From the NCBI GenBank assembly GCA_026984555.1, contig JALSRY010000639.1:1-8251 (forward strand): DNA of 8,251 bases, read 5' to 3'. The notes beneath the pieces are model-generated. The model had not been told where the DNA came from, made no database searches, and saw nothing but the letters and a program-made list of their open reading frames with translations. This document shows positions 1-8,251 of this stretch, piece by piece. The DNA comes from Phycisphaerae bacterium (GTDB taxonomy: Bacteria; Planctomycetota; Phycisphaerae; UBA1845; Fen-1342). Position 1 is the stretch's first letter. Every line of letters begins with the position of its first letter. The translations under genes were made by a program, and so were the position numbers.

Positions 1-60
1 ACCGGAAGGGTCGAAAATCTGCGTCATGCCAACTTTCTTGCCCAAAATGGCCGGAACCAT
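1..60 (-). CDS. rplC: 50S ribosomal protein L3, N-terminal fragment
   Basis: This is the 5' end of a gene that continues beyond the left edge; only 20 codons are present. The translation MVPAILGKKVGMTQIFDPSG matches the conserved start of bacterial L3 (the GxKxGMTQxF signature), a primary 23S rRNA-binding protein near the peptidyl transferase centre. The ATG lies at 58-60. A strong Shine-Dalgarno AAGGAG sits 8 nt upstream (69-74), which fixes the start. It follows rpsJ on the same strand, the standard rpsJ-rplC order of the S10 operon. The 80-nt gap to rpsJ is unusually structured, with a terminator-like hairpin and a second hairpin. The rest of the protein cannot be judged. Confidence 0.93.
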   Translation of the reverse strand, partial: MVPAILGKKVGMTQIFDPSG

Positions 61-68
61 CTCGCAAA

Positions 69-74
69 CTCCTT
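69..74 (-). promoter_or_regulatory. rplC ribosome-binding site
   Basis: AAGGAG on the minus strand, 8 nt before the rplC ATG. It is one of the best Shine-Dalgarno sequences in the window. The base of the 75-107 hairpin directly touches it, so accessibility could depend on that fold. Confidence 0.75.
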
Positions 75-107
75 CGGTACACCGAGACCGCACCCCGTCT
101 CGTACCG
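75..107 (-). other. Stem-loop abutting the rplC Shine-Dalgarno
   Basis: On the minus-strand RNA, CGGUA (103-107) pairs with UACCG (75-79), and CGAGAC pairs with GUCUCG (97-102 with 83-88). This gives 11 base pairs with a 3-nt bulge (80-82) and an 8-nt loop (89-96). The 3' arm ends exactly where AAGGAG begins. No U-tract follows, so it is not an intrinsic terminator by itself. A role in rplC translation or mRNA stability is an inference; the fold was worked out by hand. Confidence 0.45.
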
Positions 108-112
108 ACAAC

Positions 113-149
113 AAAAAAGGCCGAGGCGAATACCGACCGCCTAGGCCTT
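113..149 (-). terminator. Intrinsic terminator/attenuator between rpsJ and rplC
   Basis: Read on the minus strand, AAGGCC (144-149), U142, and GGCG (138-141) pair with CGCC (125-128), A124 and GGCCTT (117-122). There is one G-A mismatch (123/143) and a 9-nt loop. Six U residues (113-118) form the 3' edge. This is a textbook rho-independent terminator for leftward transcription; the opposite strand lacks a proper U-tract. It lies inside an operon, and the rpsJ stop codon TAG (141-143) is in its stem. It is therefore more likely an attenuator partly read through, and sensitive to ribosomes finishing S10, than a full stop. Confidence 0.7.
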
Positions 150-449
150 GATCTTTACGAATACGCCCGCCGGAACCACCAGTCGATTCAGGGCTTCGAC
201 GGTACGCGCGGTGGGATCGACAATGTCGATAACCCGCTTATGCGTACGCATCTCAAACTGCTCGCGGGACTTCTTGTCGATGTGGGGAGAACGCAGGACG
301 GTGTACCGCTCGATGCGCGTGGGCAGCGGGACCGGCCCGCGCACTTTCGCGGCCGTCCGTTTGGCCTGCTCCACGATCTCCAGCGCCGAGGCGTCGAGCG
401 CCCGGTGATCGTACGCTTCCATCCTGATTCGAATTCGTTCACCAGCCAT
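141..449 (-). CDS. rpsJ: 30S ribosomal protein S10
   Basis: A 102-residue protein, the normal S10 length, beginning [16 protein letters not shown]. It contains the conserved S10 segments [19 protein letters not shown] (residues 40-58), [14 protein letters not shown] and [17 protein letters not shown]10 is a small-subunit head protein and, in well-studied bacteria, partners NusB in transcription antitermination. The frame is open upstream to 545, but the extra 32 residues are non-homologous and would overlap the promoter at 518-545, so the ATG at 447-449 is chosen. The Shine-Dalgarno is weak (only a G-run about 10 nt upstream). The gene is first in its operon. No tuf or fusA precedes it; the upstream neighbour is divergent. 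The stop codon is embedded in a terminator stem. Confidence 0.96.
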   Translation of the reverse strand: MAGERIRIRMEAYDHRALDASALEIVEQAKRTAAKVRGPVPLPTRIERYTVLRSPHIDKKSREQFEMRTHKRVIDIVDPTARTVEALNRLVVPAGVFVKIKA

Positions 450-517
450 ACGACTACAACCCCAATCTTGTCCGTACACACCCCCGCTGTCCCCGACGAA
501 AAGCGCCGAGACGCACC

Positions 518-545
518 AAAATAGCGGCCGGTGCGCCAACGTCAA
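518..545 (-). promoter_or_regulatory. Probable promoter of the S10 operon
   Basis: Minus strand: -35 TTGACG (540-545), a 16-nt spacer, and -10 TATTTT (518-523). Initiation near 510 would give an rpsJ leader of about 60 nt. The -35 matches five of six consensus positions in a GC-rich background. It lies just upstream of the S10 gene and points the right way. It is the only good candidate I found for this operon. Confidence 0.62.
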
Positions 546-774
546 GTCCGCGCCCCCGAAAAGACCGAAATGTTCTGCGAATTAGCGGACCCCCGCGAGC
601 GGCAGCCCCGCCACCGCTGGCCGCCGGCGACCATTCCCGTTTCGCCCGGGGGCCAGCCGCTCCCCCGGGCCTGCCACCGGCGCCCGCCCCTGTGTGTAGG
701 TTGATGGCGGGAGGTGGGACATCCGAGGCGGCGGGTCGAGTCGCACGCGCCGAAAACCGAAAACACAGGGGAGG
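546..774. other. Non-coding divergent spacer with a GC hairpin
   Basis: This is the centre of the 449-nt gap between the divergent rpsJ and S41 genes. The reading frames crossing it give low-complexity, non-homologous protein and I do not believe any of them. The one clear structure is a perfect inverted repeat, GCCCGGGGG (644-652) and CCCCCGGGC (662-670), with a 9-nt loop. No T-run follows on either strand. It lies between the two outward promoters, so it could separate them topologically or bind a regulator. No tRNA or recognised small RNA was seen. Confidence 0.4.
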
Positions 775-803
775 TGTTCGCGTTGTCGAACACGTCATAT
801 AAT
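775..803 (+). promoter_or_regulatory. Probable promoter of the S41-HtrA protease pair
   Basis: An exact TATAAT at 798-803 stands out in a GC-rich region. The -35 at a 17-nt spacing is poor (TGTTCG, 775-780), so an activator or another sigma contact may be needed. Initiation near 810 would leave a leader of about 90 nt before the start at 899. The local AT-rich patch (797-806) supports a melting region. Confidence 0.5.
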
Positions 804-885
804 AATTCGGCCGCGAGCGTGCCGGAGGGGTGTACGATCGGGGTTGCCGAGCCGGAAAGCTCCCTGCGCCGAAGGTTTCAGCCAC

Positions 886-891
886 AAAGGA
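886..891 (+). promoter_or_regulatory. RBS fixing the S41 protease start
   Basis: AAAGGA, 7 nt before the ATG at 899. The frame is open further upstream to a GTG at 830, but that start lacks a spaced Shine-Dalgarno and would put 23 polar residues ahead of the signal peptide. The 899 start is therefore preferred. Confidence 0.7.
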
Positions 892-898
892 CGATCCA

Positions 899-3136
899 AT
901 GAGGTTTTCTCGTACCCTGATTCTGCTTGTTGCGTGCGCTTCGTGTCTGGTCGCGTCCACCCCGGCCGTCGCCGGTGGCGGCGATTCGCTTCAGGATGCC
1001 TATGTGGCGATTCTGAAGGGCGATTACCAGGCTGGCCACGCGGCGATTACGCGCTTGCTCGCCGACAACCACAGCCCGGCACAAGCGGCGCGTGTGGAAA
1101 ACTGGCTCGATGCTTTCGAAAAAATCGCCAACTCGCGGCAGGATTTGAAAAAGAAAACGTTCGATTGGAACGTCGAGCAGAGCCGCAAGCAGCTCGCGGA
1201 GGGGCGGGTCTATCTGTCGCTGAGTTTCGCGTCGCAGGCGGTTGCGTACGCGGCGGACAAACAGGCGTTCGCGGAGTCGGACCTGGTCAAGCAACTGCGT
1301 CCCCGCGCGTTGGCCGAGGCGGAGGAGTTCTCGAAAAAGCAACGATGGACCAAGGCGCATTCGTACTACATTCTCCTCGAGCGGATCAACGAGAACGACA
1401 AGGAGGTCAAGGAGCTGCGCGAGCGGGCTGCCCGACACGCCCGGCTCGAGATCCTCTACGACAACAAGGAAGACGTCGATCGCCGACTCAAGGACGTGAC
1501 GCTCGATTTGATGGTGCGCTCGCTGAACCTCATCAATGACAATTACTACACCGAGCCGGATTTCAAGAAGATGGCCCTGGGCGCGATCGACAACCTGACC
1601 GCCCTGTGCACGACCACCCGGCTTTACGAGGGACTCGACGCGGCCCCGCAGTTCAACGGGGTTGCCGACAGTGTTGCCCGCGAGTTCTTCGTCAGCGCGC
1701 TTCGCAAGGAAAGAAACCGGGTCGAGAAGGCCGGCGGGTTTTCACACAAGGACGTGTTGCGACTGTTCAACCGGATTGCCAAGGCCAACTTCGAGAGCGT
1801 GTCGCTGCCGCGGGAATTGCTGATCGTCGAGTTCATGGAAGGGGCGATCGACAAGCTCGACGACTTCACGTCGATCGTCTGGCCGGCCGATGCGGCCGAG
1901 TTCGACAAGATGATGGTGGGTAATTTCGTCGGCGTGGGGATCCAGCTCGGGATCGACGAGACGACCGACCGGTTGAAGGTCATGACGCCGCTGGAAAACT
2001 CTCCCGCCCTCGAGGCCGGCGTGCAGCCCGGCGACCTCATCATTCGCGTCGATGGGGAATCGACCCGCGGCTGGTCCACCGAAAAGGCCGTGCGTGAGAT
2101 CACCGGGCCCGCCGGAACCAAGGTCACCCTCACGATGTACCGCCCCGGCGTCGGCGAAATCGACTTCCCGCTCGTCCGGCGCAAGATCGAGCTGACGTCG
2201 ATCCGCGGCGTGCGGCGGACGGGGGGGAAGGATGCCGGATGGGATTTCATGGCCGACAAGCAAGACGGGATCGCCTACATCCGGTTGACGAATTTCAACC
2301 CCGACTCGGAAAAAGAACTGCTGGCGGCGCTGGGACGCGCCCGGCGACAGGGTATGCGCGGGTTGATTCTCGATTTGCGCAACAACCCCGGCGGGCTGCT
2401 CGACATCGCGGTCCAGACGGTCAGCAATTTTCTCGAACACGGCGAGGTGGTCGAGACGCGCGGCCGGCGGGAAGCGCCACAGAAACTCATGGTCACGGGC
2501 CACGCGCTCTATCCCGACTTGCCGCTGGTGATTCTCGTCAACGCGCACAGCGCCAGTGCGTCCGAGATCCTTTCCGGCGCACTCAAGGACCACCGGCGGG
2601 CGCTGCTGATGGGCGACCGCACGTTCGGCAAGGGGAGCGTGCAGCGCGTCTACGGACTGGACCGTTCGATGTTCAGCTTCGGGCGGTCCGGCTCGCGCGC
2701 CCGGCTCAAGCTCACGACGGCGCTCTATTACCTCCCCAACGGCGAATCGCCGCACAAGAAGCCCGACGCGAAGAAGTGGGGTGTGGATCCCGATTGCAAG
2801 GTGAAGCTCACGCCCAAGGAGTTCGTCAAGGTGCTCGAGATGCAGGGGCGCGCGTTTGTCATCCACAACGGCGACAAGAAGCAGAAGGTGGACAAGGAGA
2901 AACAGGAGAAGGAGCTGGCGGCGCTCAAGGATGACGGGAAGGACGATAATGGCGACGACGATACGCCGCTGTTGTCGGACGAAGACGTCAAGCTCCTGCG
3001 TTCCGACCCGTATGAGGCGCCGGACGTCGATCCGCAACTCGAAACGGCCCTGTTGCATCTGCGTGTGAAACTGGCGGCGAACATGCCTTGGCCGCAAATC
3101 GCCGCCCGCGCCGCCGCCGGCAGCAGCGAGCAGTAA
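899..3136 (+). CDS. S41-family C-terminal processing peptidase with PDZ domain
   Basis: A 745-residue exported serine protease of the CtpA/Prc (S41A) family. The ATG at 899 is preceded by AAAGGA (886-891) and starts a signal peptide: residues 1-25, RxxR n-region, hydrophobic LILLVACA, cleavage motif AVA before G26. A lipobox-like LVAC at 10-13 is an alternative but is early. Residues about 27-330 are helical and TPR-like, and include the usual S41 N-terminal element. PDZ spans about 340-425 (NFVGVGIQLG onward, then LEAGVQPGDLIIRVDG). The catalytic domain spans about 440-640, with DLRNNPGGLL, Ser553 in SASASE, Asp564 and Lys578 in FGKGSVQ. The Ser-Lys spacing of 25 equals that of Prc. The C-terminal 100 residues contain a Lys/Glu/Asp-rich linker and a helix. 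It would act in the cell envelope, trimming or degrading proteins from the C-terminus. It heads a likely operon with the HtrA gene. Substrates cannot be inferred. Confidence 0.93.
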   Translation: MRFSRTLILLVACASCLVASTPAVAGGGDSLQDAYVAILKGDYQAGHAAITRLLADNHSPAQAARVENWLDAFEKIANSRQDLKKKTFDWNVEQSRKQLAEGRVYLSLSFASQAVAYAADKQAFAESDLVKQLRPRALAEAEEFSKKQRWTKAHSYYILLERINENDKEVKELRERAARHARLEILYDNKEDVDRRLKDVTLDLMVRSLNLINDNYYTEPDFKKMALGAIDNLTALCTTTRLYEGLDAAPQFNGVADSVAREFFVSALRKERNRVEKAGGFSHKDVLRLFNRIAKANFESVSLPRELLIVEFMEGAIDKLDDFTSIVWPADAAEFDKMMVGNFVGVGIQLGIDETTDRLKVMTPLENSPALEAGVQPGDLIIRVDGESTRGWSTEKAVREITGPAGTKVTLTMYRPGVGEIDFPLVRRKIELTSIRGVRRTGGKDAGWDFMADKQDGIAYIRLTNFNPDSEKELLAALGRARRQGMRGLILDLRNNPGGLLDIAVQTVSNFLEHGEVVETRGRREAPQKLMVTGHALYPDLPLVILVNAHSASASEILSGALKDHRRALLMGDRTFGKGSVQRVYGLDRSMFSFGRSGSRARLKLTTALYYLPNGESPHKKPDAKKWGVDPDCKVKLTPKEFVKVLEMQGRAFVIHNGDKKQKVDKEKQEKELAALKDDGKDDNGDDDTPLLSDEDVKLLRSDPYEAPDVDPQLETALLHLRVKLAANMPWPQIAARAAAGSSEQ

Positions 3137-3262
3137 CGGCCGCGTCCCGCCGGGCGGTCGCGCATCGTTCGGCCCCGGCGGGTCGGAAAGTGGGGTTTCC
3201 GCCGGAGCGGCCGTGTCAGGCCCGCTGGCGATCGAGTCGAGGACGTGGAAGGAGACCCCCAC
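3137..3262 (+). other. Structured spacer between the two protease genes
   Basis: This 126-nt gap holds overlapping inverted repeats. CCCGCCGGG (3146-3154) pairs with CCCGGCGGG (3174-3182). CGGAAA (3184-3189) pairs with TTTCCG (3196-3201) around a 6-nt loop. ACGGCCGC (3136-3143) can close the whole unit with GCGGCCGT (3207-3214). No T-tract follows and no promoter is evident, so the downstream gene is probably co-transcribed. The folded RNA may mark a processing or partial attenuation point. In a GC-rich genome such pairings arise easily, so the functional claim is weak. Confidence 0.35.
3247..3254 (+). promoter_or_regulatory. RBS fixing the HtrA start
   Basis: GGAAGGAG, 8 nt before the ATG at 3263. 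A GTG at 3245 is in frame, but it lies upstream of this Shine-Dalgarno, which would then be translated as codons. The ATG at 3263 is therefore the better start. Confidence 0.72.
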
Positions 3263-4900
3263 ATGCAGGCAACCCGACAACCGCGATCCGCGTTTCCGTA
3301 CTTGCTGGCGACGCTCGTCGTGGTCGTGGCGGTGGCGCTCGGGCTCCCGGATCGGCTGCTGACACGCTGGGCCTATGCGGTCGAGCAGGGGCGCATCCGG
3401 GCGGAAACCGAGGGGCTGGCCCGCTCCGACGCGGACCTCGTGCACCTGAGCGAGGTTTCGCACGCGTTCCGGCTGGTAGCGAGAATCGCGCGCCCCGGCG
3501 TGGTTCATATCCATGTGAAAGCCGAGCAGGACGCGCACGACCGCATCGTGGAACTGAGCCGCGAACGCAGCCGGCTCGACCAACGGCGGGCCGAGATCCA
3601 GGCCAAGATCGACAACGACACGGACGCAGCCCGGGACGAGAAGCAGCTCCAGGAGTTGTTGCGGATCTACACGCGCCTGCGCGAAATCGCCGACGAGCTT
3701 TCGAAGCTGGCGGACCGGGCCTCGGCGGCCAGTGGCAGCGGGATCATCTTCGATACGCAGGGGCACATCCTCACCAACAATCACGTCGTCGAAGGACGCA
3801 AGGCGATCAGTGTCCAACTCGCCGACGAACGCGAGTTCGACGCGGTGATCATCGGCGCCGATCCCAAGACCGACCTGGCGGTGATCAAGATCGACGCCGG
3901 GGGGCTTTCGCCGTTGAAGTTCGCGGACTCGGACAGCGCGCAGGTGGGGGACTGGGTGCTGGCGGTCGGCGCGCCGTTTGGACTCTCCCAGACCGTGACG
4001 CACGGCATCATCAGCGCCACCGGGCGTCAGGACGTCGCGATCGGTCGCGGCATCCTCTATCAGAACTTCCTCCAGACCGATGCCGCGATCAATCCGGGCA
4101 ATTCGGGTGGCCCGTTGCTGAACCTGCGTGGCGAGGTGCTCGGGGTCAACACGGCGATTGCCACCGACAACAGCGGCCACAACGCCGGCGTCGCGTTCAG
4201 CATCCCTTCCAATCTCGCCGTTCGGATCGCCAGGCAGCTCACGAGAAACGGCGAAGTCGTCCGCGGGTGGCTCGGCATCACGATGGGCGAGCTGTCCACC
4301 GCGGATCGCGGCGTGCTCGGGATCGACAAGCCGCGGGGCGTGCTGGTCAACGCGGTGCTCGAAGGTACCCCCGCGGACAAGGCCGGCGTGCAGGTGGGCG
4401 ACGTCATCGTCGCCATCAACGGCGAGCCGATCGGCACCATGGCCCAGTTGCGGGGTACGATCGCGGATATCTTTCCGGGCGAGACCGCCCGCCTGGCGAT
4501 CGTGCGCGATGGACGGAGGATCGAACTCGCCGTCGTGCTCGGACGCCGGCCGGACGACACGGCACTGCTGGCACGCGCGCAGCAGCGAATCGGCCGCCCG
4601 CTGGCGCCGCTGCCGCTGCTCGGCAAGACGTTGTTACCGACGCTGGCCGATGCCCTGGGGTGCGACGAGAACGTGCGCGGGGTGATCGTGGTCGGTTTCC
4701 CCGACGAGACGTCCCCCGTGAAAGAGATCGCGATCGGCGACATCATCACTGCGATCGACGGACAGCCGAGTCCCACGTTGGCGGCGGCGCGCCAGGTGCT
4801 CGCATCTGCCGCCGCGCGCGGGGCCGTAACGCTGGAGATCGTCAACTGCCAAGGCGATCGCAAACAGGTGAAAATCAACCCTGCCCGGAAGGGCGATTAG
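3263..4900 (+). CDS. HtrA/DegP-type S1C serine protease with two PDZ domains and a coiled-coil insertion
   Basis: 545 residues. An N-terminal membrane segment (about 12-28, YLLATLVVVVAVALGL) follows a basic n-region. No clear AxA cleavage site follows, so it is probably a signal anchor with the enzyme outside the cytoplasm. The trypsin-like domain (about 70-320) has the full triad: His174 in LTNNHVV, Asp204 in KTDLAVI and Ser281 in NPGNSGGPL. The spacings (30 and 77) are close to those of DegP (30 and 75). PDZ1 is about 333-435 (RGWLGI, ADKAGVQVGDVIVAING). PDZ2 is about 455-540 (AIGDIITAIDG). Residues about 88-155 are a charged predicted coiled-coil hairpin inserted between the first two strands, where DegP carries its LA loop. 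The second helix has hydrophobics at 132, 135, 139, 142, 146 and 149. The expected role is degradation or chaperoning of damaged envelope proteins, together with the S41 protease upstream. The degP/degQ/degS assignment is not decidable. Confidence 0.94.
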   Translation: MQATRQPRSAFPYLLATLVVVVAVALGLPDRLLTRWAYAVEQGRIRAETEGLARSDADLVHLSEVSHAFRLVARIARPGVVHIHVKAEQDAHDRIVELSRERSRLDQRRAEIQAKIDNDTDAARDEKQLQELLRIYTRLREIADELSKLADRASAASGSGIIFDTQGHILTNNHVVEGRKAISVQLADEREFDAVIIGADPKTDLAVIKIDAGGLSPLKFADSDSAQVGDWVLAVGAPFGLSQTVTHGIISATGRQDVAIGRGILYQNFLQTDAAINPGNSGGPLLNLRGEVLGVNTAIATDNSGHNAGVAFSIPSNLAVRIARQLTRNGEVVRGWLGITMGELSTADRGVLGIDKPRGVLVNAVLEGTPADKAGVQVGDVIVAINGEPIGTMAQLRGTIADIFPGETARLAIVRDGRRIELAVVLGRRPDDTALLARAQQRIGRPLAPLPLLGKTLLPTLADALGCDENVRGVIVVGFPDETSPVKEIAIGDIITAIDGQPSPTLAAARQVLASAAARGAVTLEIVNCQGDRKQVKINPARKGD

Positions 4901-4926
4901 ACCACTGTTTCATGTTCGATCGAGTC

Positions 4927-4954
4927 GCCGGGGAGGCCGAGCCCCTCGGGCGGC
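4927..4954. terminator. Possible bidirectional terminator between htrA-like gene and lon
   Basis: The convergent genes are only 54 nt apart. GCCG (4927-4930) can pair with CGGC (4951-4954). Inside, CCGAG (4937-4941) pairs with CTCGG (4945-4949) or, alternatively, GAGG (4933-4936) with CCTC (4944-4947). The hairpin directly abuts the lon stop codon. Neither side has a proper T-run, so it is a weak intrinsic terminator at best. Rho-dependent or collision-type termination is equally possible. Confidence 0.35.
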
Positions 4955-7720
<2,766 letters not shown>

Positions 7721-7726
7721 AGGTAG

Positions 7727-7731
7727 CCCTT
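7727..7731 (-). promoter_or_regulatory. lon ribosome-binding site inside hsp20
   Basis: AAGGG, 6 nt before the lon ATG and located in the hsp20 codons for the Cys-Lys-Gly stretch near its end. Ribosomes translating hsp20 pass through it and stop 31 nt beyond the lon start, a layout typical of translational coupling. Confidence 0.65.
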
Positions 7732-8176
7732 GCAGTAGGTCGCTTCCATCCTGTCGACGTCAATGGGTTCGGGCAGCTCGATTTCGCGGCGGAACTCGCC
7801 CTCGTCGATTTCCATCGCGTGGATGCTCAGTGGTCCTTCGACTCCCAACGGTCGGGGTTGGCTTCGCCGCCCGCGGATCGTGATCCGCGTACACTCGACA
7901 CAGCTCACGTCGATTTCCTGCTCTTCCACGCCGGCGAGTTCCACGCAGATGAAATAAGCGGTGCGGGTTTCGTAGACGTTGGTCGCGGGCTGCCACGTGC
8001 CGGCGTCGCGAAACTGCACGTAGTCACGCCGCTGCATCTCGTCCATGATGTCGTGGATCTTCCGCGACCAGTCGTCGAACGGCTCCCCTGTGCCAAACTT
8101 GCTCATCGACATCGCATTTTCCATCCGAGAAGAACTCTGTTCCCGGCTTCCGCCTCGCAACGTCCCCGCAGCCGCC

Positions 8177-8215
8177 GGTGCCTTATTCTACACGCACACA
8201 TGCGCGCGTGGCACC
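8177..8215 (-). promoter_or_regulatory. Candidate hsp20-lon promoter flanked by an inverted repeat
   Basis: On the minus strand, TAGAAT (8185-8190) is a fair -10, and TGCCAC (8208-8213) is a poor -35 at 17 nt. GGTGCC (8177-8182) and GGCACC (8210-8215) form a perfect 6-bp inverted repeat enclosing the -10, a possible operator. The CIRCE repeat and a sigma32-type -35 (CTTGAA) were looked for and not seen. The evidence is weak. Confidence 0.28.
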
Positions 8216-8234
8216 TCCGCGGCGGGCAAACACG

Positions 8235-8249
8235 AGCGCGAGTCGCGCT
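8235..8249. repeat. 15-nt perfect palindrome upstream of hsp20
   Basis: AGCGCGA (8235-8241), a central G, and TCGCGCT (8243-8249) form 7-nt arms with a one-base centre. This is too tight for an RNA hairpin, so it suits a dimeric DNA-binding protein if it is functional. It lies upstream of the candidate -35. CG-rich palindromes arise by chance in such DNA, and the window ends here. Confidence 0.35.
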
Positions 8250-8251
8250 TG

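Noticed and set aside
450..545. Upstream extension of S10 by 32 residues
   Set aside because: The extra residues are unlike any S10 N-terminus, and the region contains the -35/-10 promoter. The 102-residue form matches the family length.
705..760. tRNA-like fragment (GGGTCGAGTC resembling a T-arm)
   Set aside because: It lacks the TTC of the T-loop, and no acceptor or anticodon arms can be drawn around it.
714..902. Small plus-strand frame of 62 residues before the S41 gene
   Set aside because: It overlaps the promoter and leader, has no Shine-Dalgarno of note and no recognisable protein features.
899..940. S41 protease as a lipoprotein (LVAC at residues 10-13)
   Set aside because: The cysteine would follow a hydrophobic stretch of only about seven residues, whereas AVA at 23-25 gives a normal signal peptidase I site. 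It is mentioned only as an alternative.
1742..4180. Long minus-strand open frame (812 residues) opposite the two protease genes
   Set aside because: It spans two well-supported genes and their spacer. It has no recognisable domain and looks like a GC-driven shadow.
8104..8180. RNA thermometer in the hsp20 leader
   Set aside because: No clear Shine-Dalgarno-masking hairpin or fourU/ROSE pattern could be drawn. Only a 3-4 bp pairing of UUC with GAA was found, and the start codon itself is uncertain.

Overview
The window looks like a GC-rich bacterial chromosome segment, most likely from a planctomycete. This assignment is an inference from the gene content and protein style: a large S41 protease with a TPR-like N-terminal half, a signal-anchored HtrA, and a ribosomal S10 operon that begins at rpsJ. 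It was not tested by phylogeny. No mobile element, CRISPR array, tRNA or rRNA is visible. Two functional groups lie side by side.

Left end (1-545, minus strand): the start of the S10 ribosomal protein operon. rpsJ (S10) has a good sigma70-type promoter. It is followed by the first 20 codons of rplC (L3), which runs off the window. The 80-nt rpsJ-rplC gap is the most structured non-coding piece here: an intrinsic terminator with a six-U tract that contains the rpsJ stop codon in its stem, then a second hairpin ending directly at the rplC Shine-Dalgarno.

Divergent spacer (450-898): no gene. It holds the rpsJ promoter, a perfect 9-bp GC hairpin, and a promoter with an exact TATAAT for the genes on the other strand.

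Middle (899-4900, plus strand): two exported or membrane-anchored PDZ proteases in tandem, a C-terminal processing (S41) protease and an HtrA/DegP-type (S1C) protease. All catalytic residues are present. In the HtrA protein a predicted coiled-coil hairpin sits where DegP has its LA loop.

Right (4955-8251, minus strand, convergent to the proteases): a small heat-shock protein gene overlapping lon by 34 nt, with the lon ribosome-binding site inside the hsp20 coding sequence. This Lon has a normal LON-AAA+-Ser/Lys protease core, an acidic N-terminal extension, and a very basic Lys/Arg/Thr-rich C-terminal tail of about 100 residues that resembles a histone H1 tail.

Together the four genes 899-8124 form a protein quality-control cluster: envelope surveillance by S41 and HtrA, cytoplasmic holding and degradation by Hsp20 and Lon, all next to ribosomal protein genes. 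No wholly unknown gene system is evident. The most unusual points are the tailed Lon, the HtrA coiled-coil insertion, the IXI-less Hsp20 coupled to lon, and the attenuator-like structure between rpsJ and rplC.
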